From SCQX01 sp035720945 (lineage in GTDB: Bacteria > Pseudomonadota > Gammaproteobacteria > Burkholderiales > Burkholderiaceae_B), in NCBI GenBank assembly GCA_035720945.1, contig DASTNK010000023.1, positions 1 to 16,973 of the forward strand: a stretch of DNA of 16,973 bases. Reading direction: 5' to 3'. This document shows, piece after piece, positions 1 through 5,458 of the stretch; the first letter of the stretch is position 1, and every line of letters begins with the position of its first letter. The notes below the pieces were generated by a model, which did no database searches, was not told the origin of the DNA, and worked only from the letters and a program-made list of their open reading frames with translations. The translations under genes and the position numbers were made by a program.

Positions 1-456
1 GTCATCCAGATCGACATCCTCGATTTGTTCTATCCAAGTGGTCTCCAGCGCAGCGACGCCCCCGGATATGACGAGATACGCTCCCCCAAACTGCTGAAAC
101 GCGGCCAGAGAGTCTTCACGCATACCCCCTTTTCCGATGACGAACCGCACCCCATTTTTTTCCATCAATGGGCGCGTGAACCGCTCCATACGGTCGGAGG
201 TGGTCGTCCCGATGCAGACAGGAGCATATCCACACGGGAACTCGGCGCTCTTGGATACCTTCTTGACATTCGGCGCAGTATGAATCACTGCGTGACCGGA
301 GAGGTCGAGGCGCGTGATGCGACCACGGTCGTACATATGAATGAGCGTCGCGTCGCGGATGCCAAACAGGGTTTTCTGCAAGGTCACGGTATCGTTGACG
401 TGCAACTGCCTTGCCTGGGCTTCCGTTACCGGCATATTGAATTCATAATGAGCCAT
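1..456 (-). CDS. Class I fumarate hydratase-type hydro-lyase, beta subunit (C-terminal domain), partial
   Basis: This is the beta (C-terminal, swivelling-domain) subunit of a two-subunit class I iron-sulfur hydro-lyase, which adds water reversibly to fumarate to give malate in the cytoplasm. The first 152 codons are present and the frame runs off the left edge. I translated it by hand from the ATG at 456-454. Family landmarks are GIRDATLIHM near residue 33, an IHTAPNVKK segment near residue 58, IGTTTSDRME near residue 83 and VIGKGGM near residue 106. The start lies 2 nt after the alpha-subunit stop, and I see only a weak GGA upstream, so translational coupling to alpha is likely. The sister enzyme L-tartrate dehydratase (TtdB) has the same fold and similar motifs, so the substrate cannot be fixed from this subunit. 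The fumarase call rests on the alpha subunit and the neighbouring succinate dehydrogenase genes. Confidence 0.85.
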   Translation of the reverse strand, partial: MAHYEFNMPVTEAQARQLHVNDTVTLQKTLFGIRDATLIHMYDRGRITRLDLSGHAVIHTAPNVKKVSKSAEFPCGYAPVCIGTTTSDRMERFTRPLMEKNGVRFVIGKGGMREDSLAAFQQFGGAYLVISGGVAALETTWIEQIEDVDLDD

Positions 457-458
457 GA

Positions 459-1334
459 TCAAAATCCGTAAGAGACGTTTTCTGGGGTGAATGTGGCCGA
501 TGCGCGGCGCGCGGAATGACACTGCATGTTCACCGCGACCGGGTTCATCGTGATGTGCGTGGCGGCCAACTCAATATGAACGGCGAATGAGGTCGAGTCG
601 CCACCAAGGCCCTGCGGGCCAATCCCCAGCTTATTGACCGCTTCCGACAGCTGTTTTTCAAGCACGGCACCGTCGGGATCGGAACAGGACGAACCCAACG
701 CGCGGATGCAGGCACGCTTGGAAAGCGCCATGCATAGCTCAGATGTTCCGCCAATGCCCACACCCACTATTGTTGGCGGACACGTCTTGCCACCTGCGGC
801 GAGGACACATTCGATGACAAAAGTCTTGATGGCGTTCACCCCCTCGGCCGGGATCGCCATTTTCAGGTAAGAATTGTTTTCCGCCCCGCTGCCTTTCGGT
901 ACCATCAGGATCTTCAGCACATCGGACTCATCGGTGAAGTCAACACTGATGACCGGCACCTCGATGCCGCAGGAATTCTGATTGTTCCGACGAGTCAGCG
1001 GATGCACGATAGATGAACGCAGCGGATGCTCGCGCGTCGCCCGCTCGCACCCTCGACGAATGGCCTGTATCAACCTCGCGCCATCGACTTTCACGTTGCG
1101 ACCAATGGTCACGTAGTACACGGGCACACCTGTGTCCTGACACAACAGATTATTGGTGGATTCCGCAACCTTGATGTTGGTGGTCATGGTCGCCAACATC
1201 TGCTGAGCGCGCGATGATTGCTCTTCCAGCACCAGCCGCCTGAAACCCTCCTTGATATCGGGCGGTAATACCTTCAATGCCCGGATATAGAGCTCTTTCG
1301 CAGCCTCTTCGACCGCATGCAGATCAACTTCCAC
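459..1334 (-). CDS. Class I fumarate hydratase-type hydro-lyase, alpha subunit ([4Fe-4S])
   Basis: This is the N-terminal, cluster-binding subunit (291 aa) of a class I fumarase/tartrate dehydratase family enzyme. Three cysteines lie where the family binds its [4Fe-4S] cluster: C65 in LCQDTG, C185 in GGKTCPP and C272 in MQCHSARR. GVGIGGTSE (191-199) and LGIGPQGLGG (236-245) are also family signatures. The segment PKGSGAENNS (146-155) resembles the fumarase version of the site (G-S/A-EN-x-S) more than the TtdA version, so fumarase is favoured; tartrate or another hydroxy-dicarboxylate remains possible. The start is GTG at 1334, chosen for a clean GGAGG at 1342-1346 with 7-nt spacing. It follows the membrane-anchor gene by 85 bp and precedes beta by 2 nt, so it probably belongs to the sdh operon. 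Such clusters are oxygen-labile, unlike that of the cluster-free class II FumC. Confidence 0.9.
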   Translation of the reverse strand: MEVDLHAVEEAAKELYIRALKVLPPDIKEGFRRLVLEEQSSRAQQMLATMTTNIKVAESTNNLLCQDTGVPVYYVTIGRNVKVDGARLIQAIRRGCERATREHPLRSSIVHPLTRRNNQNSCGIEVPVISVDFTDESDVLKILMVPKGSGAENNSYLKMAIPAEGVNAIKTFVIECVLAAGGKTCPPTIVGVGIGGTSELCMALSKRACIRALGSSCSDPDGAVLEKQLSEAVNKLGIGPQGLGGDSTSFAVHIELAATHITMNPVAVNMQCHSARRASATFTPENVSYGF

Positions 1335-1419
1335 AGGGATACCTCCAAATTTCTTCCGTTTCGACGGCCTAGGTTATGAAATCCAACAGTTACCATAGCT
1401 CTCGCCGCAGCCGACAAAA

Positions 1420-1779
1420 TCAGGTCGTCAAAGATAAAATGAACGCCAAGCCGGCCACCGCCGCCACTCCGACCGCGCCCGCGATCCAACCCTTGAGCAG
1501 TGCAGGCGGCGAAGCCGGTCGGAAAGCGATCAGCAGCAACCGCACGCCACCCATCAAATGCAGGGACAGCAGGATGACAAGCACCCATTCGCCGAACCGG
1601 AAAACAGGCGTATCGGTAAACACCAAAAACCCGTTGAGTGCCGCCTCACCCTTGAGTGCGAGGCTCAGCACCCAAAAGTGCAGCGGTATGAACAGGGCCA
1701 ACAAGATGCCTGAGATTCGATGCACGGCAAACGCCCAGTAAGACGGGTGCTGGCGCGCACGATTGTCGTTGCGTTTCAT
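1420..1779 (-). CDS. sdhC: Succinate dehydrogenase cytochrome b556-like membrane anchor (SdhC-type)
   Basis: This is a 119-aa integral membrane protein that would anchor the succinate dehydrogenase/fumarate reductase dimer, bind haem b and form the quinone site. Three hydrophobic segments are visible, at about 22-41, 64-86 and 98-116. The N-terminal HRISG (20-24) and the LHLMGGVRLL stretch (73-82) are hallmark SdhC-type sequences. H34 and H74 are candidate haem ligands. The ATG at 1779 overlaps the TGA of the preceding anchor gene (ATGA), which fixes the start and indicates translational coupling. A longer frame continues upstream to 2052, but that part only shadows the neighbouring gene. Which of the two small anchors should be called C and which D is uncertain; the HRxSG motif favours C for this one. 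Confidence 0.8.
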   Translation of the reverse strand: MKRNDNRARQHPSYWAFAVHRISGILLALFIPLHFWVLSLALKGEAALNGFLVFTDTPVFRFGEWVLVILLSLHLMGGVRLLLIAFRPASPPALLKGWIAGAVGVAAVAGLAFILSLTT

Positions 1780-2126
1780 GACAGAATCACCGCGTAAACG
1801 GCCTGTAGGCCCAGAACAAGAATGAGCAGCCCGAACAATTTGGAAATGACATCTGAGGTCGCCACACGCAGGCCCACCCATTCTTCCAGCACATTGGCGA
1901 CACCGGCTGGCACATGGACCGCACAGGCGATTACAAATACTGCGTAAAAAATGCCGAACGTCCAGTTGTCGTGCGTGCGCGCCAGGATTTCCGCCCCCGT
2001 CAGTCCACCATGCATCGCATACACGATTATCACAATGTGGACTGCCACACACACGGCAAGTACCATCGCGCTAACGTGTTGCCAATACCAACGACGCGCA
2101 CGGACGGCGGCAACACTCGTTTTCAT
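1776..2126 (-). CDS. Second small membrane anchor of the succinate dehydrogenase/fumarate reductase
   Basis: This 116-aa membrane protein has three predicted helices, at about 19-38, 59-80 and 94-115. H30 and H71 fall inside the first two and could ligate haem. The GLTGAEILAR stretch (41-50) followed by a FYAVFVIACAVHVPAG helix resembles the small cytochrome b-like anchors encoded beside iron-sulfur subunits of this family. Its role is inferred mainly from position: the ATG (2126-2124) overlaps the TGA of the iron-sulfur subunit gene, and its own TGA overlaps the ATG of the SdhC-type gene, so all three are translationally coupled. The start is supported by GAGG a few bases upstream. The longer open frame reaching 2219 is antisense or out-of-frame material within the iron-sulfur gene. 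It could equally be named sdhD or frdC-like. Confidence 0.75.
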   Translation of the reverse strand: MKTSVAAVRARRWYWQHVSAMVLAVCVAVHIVIIVYAMHGGLTGAEILARTHDNWTFGIFYAVFVIACAVHVPAGVANVLEEWVGLRVATSDVISKLFGLLILVLGLQAVYAVILS

Positions 2127-2842
2127 AGCTTGCCTCGGATCGCCGCTTTGGCGCTGAGAACCTTCAAACCCGCGATACTGAAGCTTGGGGCGATGTGCTT
2201 GGGGCACCGTTCCGTACACGAACCTTGCGTATGACAGGAATGGCAGCCAGTGTCACCCGAGACTGCCTCTAGACGCTCCTTCTGCTCGACGTCACGCACG
2301 TCATTGACTAGCGTCCAGGCGCGGTTCAATGCTGCCGGGCCGAGGAAATCGGGTTTCCATGTCACCACGTCGCAAGACGAATAACAGACGCCACACCCAA
2401 TGCACTCCGTACCATCAGCCGCCGCGATACGTTCTTTCGAGTTCGGATCGACGATGGCAAAACCGTCATGTCGTGTTTTCCCTCCGTGGAACTGTCCTTT
2501 GGCACGCGCCCATTTGTCGAAAAATGTGCTCATGTCAGTGGTGAGATCTTTGATCACAGGCAAATTGGACAGCGGGGTAAGCTCAAGCGTGTCCCCCTTG
2601 ACCACCTTCGAAACATGTGTGCGGCACGTCCACCTGGCAACGCCGTTGACGTTCATTGCGCACGACCCGCACATGCCGACCCGACAAGAGAAACGATACG
2701 AAAGCGTATGGTCCAGATGGCGCTGGATATAGGTGACGACGTCGAGTACAGTCTGACTCGCGCGGCGCGGTACCTCGTACTGTTCCAGACGACCCTGCTC
2801 CCGTCCGCGCCAGACCTTTACTACCAGTAGACCCGCAGGCAT
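2123..2842 (-). CDS. sdhB: Succinate dehydrogenase/fumarate reductase iron-sulfur subunit
   Basis: This is the electron-transfer subunit (239 aa) linking the flavin of SdhA/FrdA to the membrane quinone. Its cysteines match the three-cluster pattern of the family: C53, C58, C61 and C73 for [2Fe-2S]; C147, C150, C153 and C213 for [4Fe-4S]; C157, C203 and C209 for [3Fe-4S]. C200 is an extra cysteine just before the last group. I place the start at the ATG at 2842 because GGAG (2850-2853) lies 7 nt upstream and the protein then begins as family members do; another in-frame ATG at 2872 lacks a comparable site. It is the first gene of the minus-strand operon, and its TGA overlaps the next ATG. The expected flavoprotein gene is not upstream, where only a spacer and divergent gdhA are found. 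Physiological direction, succinate oxidation or fumarate reduction, cannot be read from the sequence. Confidence 0.93.
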   Translation of the reverse strand: MPAGLLVVKVWRGREQGRLEQYEVPRRASQTVLDVVTYIQRHLDHTLSYRFSCRVGMCGSCAMNVNGVARWTCRTHVSKVVKGDTLELTPLSNLPVIKDLTTDMSTFFDKWARAKGQFHGGKTRHDGFAIVDPNSKERIAAADGTECIGCGVCYSSCDVVTWKPDFLGPAALNRAWTLVNDVRDVEQKERLEAVSGDTGCHSCHTQGSCTERCPKHIAPSFSIAGLKVLSAKAAIRGKL

Positions 2843-3051
2843 TTCGGTACTCCATAAAGGGCAACTCGACATCTTGTCGTACCTTTATTGTCGGCCGAGG
2901 AAATAAAAGAAAAAAGCTAGTATTTATTCGCAGAAAAGAAAGTTTTTCTTGTCGATTCTCAATCATCTAACACGTGATAGCACTCCAATGTCCCGATCGC
3001 GTCTGGCCCAGATGCCAATCACCTACGGAACCGAGAATGGGTAATATTCGT

Positions 3052-3069
3052 GTTTATGCGCGTTTATGC
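3052..3069. repeat. Tandem octamer GTTTATGC with 10-bp period
   Basis: Two identical copies of GTTTATGC start 10 bp apart (3052 and 3062), separated by GC, in the spacer upstream of gdhA. One helical turn between the copies would put both on the same DNA face, as in some operators. The function is unknown and two short copies could be chance. Confidence 0.35.
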
Positions 3070-3143
3070 TTGTGTGTCGCAGAATCTTTTGAGCCAGCAG
3101 CATGCGCAGCATTTTGGGCTTGACAATATAGCGATACCCCACC

Positions 3144-3163
3144 TCCCCCGACTGACTGGGGGA
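3144..3163. repeat. Inverted repeat TCCCCC/GGGGGA upstream of gdhA
   Basis: A perfect 6-bp all-but-one G:C stem (3144-3149 with 3158-3163) encloses an 8-nt loop, about 107 bp before the gdhA start. If transcribed it would form a stable hairpin in the gdhA leader. No U-run follows, so it is not a classical terminator. It could be an operator or have no role. Confidence 0.3.
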
Positions 3164-3269
3164 TAGCCCCTCACCGACGACACCCTCCTCCCTTCCCGTC
3201 ATGCCAATACGGCCGGCGCATACAATGCCGTATCGCACCAGACAGACTAAAAAAGGGAGAAGCCAAATC

Positions 3270-4613
3270 GTGAAGTACACGTCGTTCGAAGATTTCATCA
3301 GACATGCCGAATCGAGGAACCCAGGGCAGCCCGAGTTTCTCCAGGCCGTGACCGAAGTGACGGAAAGCCTGTGGCCATTCATCCAGCGCACCCCGCGCTA
3401 CATGGAAGCGGGCCTGCTCGACCGTCTGGTCGAACCGGAACGCGTGATCATGTTCCGCGTGTCCTGGGTGGATGACCACGGCGACGTGCGGGTCAATCGT
3501 GGCTACCGCGTCCAGCACAGTTCCGCCATTGGCCCTTACAAAGGCGGGCTGCGCTTCCATCCATCGGTGAACCTATCCATCCTCAAGTTCCTGGCATTCG
3601 AACAAACGTTCAAGAACGCGCTCACCACGCTGCCCATGGGCGGCGGCAAAGGCGGCTCCGATTTCGATCCGAAAGGCAAGAGCCCCGGCGAGGTCATGCG
3701 TTTCTGCCAGGCGTTCGTGACCGAACTGTTCCACCACGTGGGCGCGCACACTGATGTGCCGGCGGGCGACATGGGTGTCGGTGGGCGTGAGATCGGCTTC
3801 ATGACCGGCATGATGAAGAAGCTGACCAACCGCGCCGACTGCGTCTTCACCGGAAAGGGGCTGACGTTTGGCGGGTCGCTCATCCGGCCAGAAGCCACGG
3901 GCTACGGCACGGTCTATTTCGCTGAAGAGATGCTCAAGCGGCGCGGCAGCAGCTTCGATGGGCTTCGCGTGAGCGTGTCTGGCTCGGGCAACGTGGCCCA
4001 ATACGCGGTCCAGAAAGCCATGGAACTCGGCGCCCGCGTGATCACGGTATCCGACTCAAGCGGCACCGTCGTCGACCAGGAAGGTTTCACGGAAGAGAAG
4101 CTCGCCGAGCTCATGGAAGTGAAAAATCACCTCTACGGCCGCGTCAGCGACTACGCGAAGCGTGTGAACGTCGGCTTCCATCCTGGCATCCGTCCGTGGC
4201 ATGTGCCGACGGACGTCGCCCTGCCGTGCGCGACGCAGAACGAGCTCGACGGCGGCGACGCGCGAACGCTCGTCGACAACGGCGTGGCATGCGTGGCCGA
4301 GGGCGCGAACATGCCCTCGACCATCGAAGCCATCAAGGTGTTCGAGGGCGCCAACGTCTTGTACGCACCGGGCAAGGCCAGCAATGCGGGCGGCGTCGCC
4401 ACATCCGGGCTGGAGATGAGCCAGAACGCCATGCGCCTGTCGTGGCTGCGTGAGGAGGTGGATAACAGGCTGCAGACCATCATGCACAGTATCCACGCGG
4501 CATGCGTGGAGCATGGCCGTCGCGAAGACGGTTCCATCAGCTACGTCAATGGCGCCAATGTTGCCGGTTTTGTGAAGGTGGCCGACGCCATGCTGGCCCA
4601 AGGAGTCATCTAA
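3270..4613 (+). CDS. gdhA: NADP-specific glutamate dehydrogenase
   Basis: This cytoplasmic enzyme aminates 2-oxoglutarate with ammonia and NADPH to give glutamate. From the GTG at 3270 it is 447 aa, the same length as E. coli GdhA, which it resembles closely along its whole length. The substrate site includes the lysine of IGPYKGG (K91), the catalytic lysine of LPMGGGKGGSD (K127) and D167 in PAGDMGVGGRE. The Rossmann fingerprint SGSGNVAQ starts at residue 237, and SDSSGT (261-266) follows the second strand as in NADP-specific hexameric enzymes. The GTG has GGGAGA upstream and aligns with the E. coli N-terminus. In-frame ATGs at 3201 and 3225 lack ribosome-binding sites and add an unrelated basic tail. 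The downstream aldo/keto reductase gene starts 2 nt after its stop, so the two are likely co-transcribed. I see no frameshift or missing residue. Confidence 0.97.
   Translation: MKYTSFEDFIRHAESRNPGQPEFLQAVTEVTESLWPFIQRTPRYMEAGLLDRLVEPERVIMFRVSWVDDHGDVRVNRGYRVQHSSAIGPYKGGLRFHPSVNLSILKFLAFEQTFKNALTTLPMGGGKGGSDFDPKGKSPGEVMRFCQAFVTELFHHVGAHTDVPAGDMGVGGREIGFMTGMMKKLTNRADCVFTGKGLTFGGSLIRPEATGYGTVYFAEEMLKRRGSSFDGLRVSVSGSGNVAQYAVQKAMELGARVITVSDSSGTVVDQEGFTEEKLAELMEVKNHLYGRVSDYAKRVNVGFHPGIRPWHVPTDVALPCATQNELDGGDARTLVDNGVACVAEGANMPSTIEAIKVFEGANVLYAPGKASNAGGVATSGLEMSQNAMRLSWLREEVDNRLQTIMHSIHAACVEHGRREDGSISYVNGANVAGFVKVADAMLAQGVI
4600..4605 (+). promoter_or_regulatory. Ribosome-binding site of the aldo/keto reductase gene, inside the gdhA 3' end
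   Basis: AAGGAG lies over the last codons of gdhA, 10 nt before the GTG at 4616. It decides the start of the reductase, since the open frame itself extends back into gdhA to 4502, and it implies that translation of the two genes is coupled. Confidence 0.6.
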
Positions 4614-4615
4614 TT

Positions 4616-5458
4616 GTGAGAACACAGCCATTCGGCCCCACTCAGCGCCAGGTTTCCATTCTCGGACAAGGAACCTGGTATATCGACGACGCCCATCGCA
4701 CCAGCGCGGTCGCGGCGCTGCGGCTGGGGTTGGATAGCGGCATGAATCACATCGACACGGCGGAAATGTATGGATCCGGCGCCGCCGAACGCGTTGTGGG
4801 CGAAGCCATCCAGGGCCGACGCGACGATGTGTTCCTGGTATCGAAGGTATTACCAAGCAACGCGGCGCGGCGCGGTGTGCGCGAGGCATGCGAACGCTCT
4901 CTCAAAGCCCTGGGCACGGACCGTCTGGATTGTTACCTGCTGCACTGGCGAGGTTCCGTTCCCCTGGGCGAGACATTCGCCGCGTTCGAAGATCTCGTCG
5001 CCGCGGGCAAGATCCTGTCGTTCGGGGTCAGCAATTTCGACGTGGCCGATCTAGAGGAAGCGCTGGCCGTGATCGGCCCGGGAAAGCTGGCCTGCAACCA
5101 GGTGCTGTACCACTTGCAGGAACGTGCGATCGAACACACCGTGGTGCCATGGTGCCATCGGCACGATGTGGCGGTTGTGGGCTACAGCCCTTTCGGGCAC
5201 GATGACTTCCCCGACCCCGATACGCCTGCCGGCCAGACCTTGGAATCCATCGCGCAGGCGCACAACGCCACGGCACACCAGGTTGCCCTGGCGTTTCTGA
5301 CCCGCGAACCGGGGCTGTTCACCATCCCCAAGTCATCGCGTCCCGACCACACCCGGATCAACACCGGTGGCGACCTGACTCTTTCCGATAGCGACGTCGC
5401 CCGACTCGACGCCGCCTTCCCGCGTGGCCCGCTGCCCGCCTACCTGCCCATGATCTGA
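4616..5458 (+). CDS. Aldo/keto reductase family oxidoreductase
   Basis: This is a 280-aa cytoplasmic (beta/alpha)8-barrel enzyme expected to reduce an aldehyde or ketone with NAD(P)H. All four catalytic residues of the family are present: D47 and Y52 in HIDTAEMYG, K77 in VSKVLP and H110 in CYLLHW. GVSNFD (from about residue 138) and the cofactor-binding IPKSSRPDH segment near the C-terminus also fit. The substrate cannot be deduced. The start is GTG at 4616, chosen for the AAGGAG site; a TTG at 4614 is a less likely alternative. It follows gdhA by 2 nt and probably shares its transcript, though a metabolic link to glutamate synthesis is not evident beyond shared NADPH use. Its last 126 bp are overlapped on the other strand by the open frame of the convergent antiporter gene. 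Confidence 0.92.
   Translation: MRTQPFGPTQRQVSILGQGTWYIDDAHRTSAVAALRLGLDSGMNHIDTAEMYGSGAAERVVGEAIQGRRDDVFLVSKVLPSNAARRGVREACERSLKALGTDRLDCYLLHWRGSVPLGETFAAFEDLVAAGKILSFGVSNFDVADLEEALAVIGPGKLACNQVLYHLQERAIEHTVVPWCHRHDVAVVGYSPFGHDDFPDPDTPAGQTLESIAQAHNATAHQVALAFLTREPGLFTIPKSSRPDHTRINTGGDLTLSDSDVARLDAAFPRGPLPAYLPMI

Larger units (their letters stand above)
2843..3269. promoter_or_regulatory. Divergent spacer between the sdh/fum operon and gdhA
   Basis: This 427-bp spacer holds no gene I can support. The left part (about 2880-2960) is strikingly AT-rich and should carry the promoter of the minus-strand sdh operon; I could not settle on a -35/-10 pair. Three small structures stand out: an inverted repeat AGAAAA/TTTTCT at 2932-2949, a tandem octamer GTTTATGC at 3052-3059 and 3062-3069, and a hairpin TCCCCC/GGGGGA at 3144-3163. 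A perfect TTGACA sits at 3120-3125, but no acceptable -10 follows at normal spacing. The gdhA ribosome-binding sequence GGGAGA lies at 3255-3260. Confidence 0.5.

Noticed and set aside
2843..2872. Alternative ATG start for sdhB at 2872.
   Set aside because: The downstream ATG at 2842 has GGAG at 7-nt spacing and fits the family N-terminus.
3120..3125. Perfect TTGACA as a -35 element for gdhA.
   Set aside because: No recognisable -10 lies 16-18 bp downstream; the sequence there is C-rich.
3201..3269. Upstream in-frame ATG starts for gdhA (3201 and 3225).
   Set aside because: No ribosome-binding site precedes them, and the GTG at 3270 gives the exact family length of 447 aa and the expected N-terminus.
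3023..3391. Minus-strand open frame of 122 aa across the sdhB-gdhA spacer and the gdhA start.
   Set aside because: It overlaps the certain gdhA gene, has no ribosome-binding site or recognisable domain, and most of it is antisense to gdhA.
4056..4889. Minus-strand 277-aa frame opposite gdhA and the reductase.
   Set aside because: It is antisense to conserved coding sequence and has no recognisable domain.
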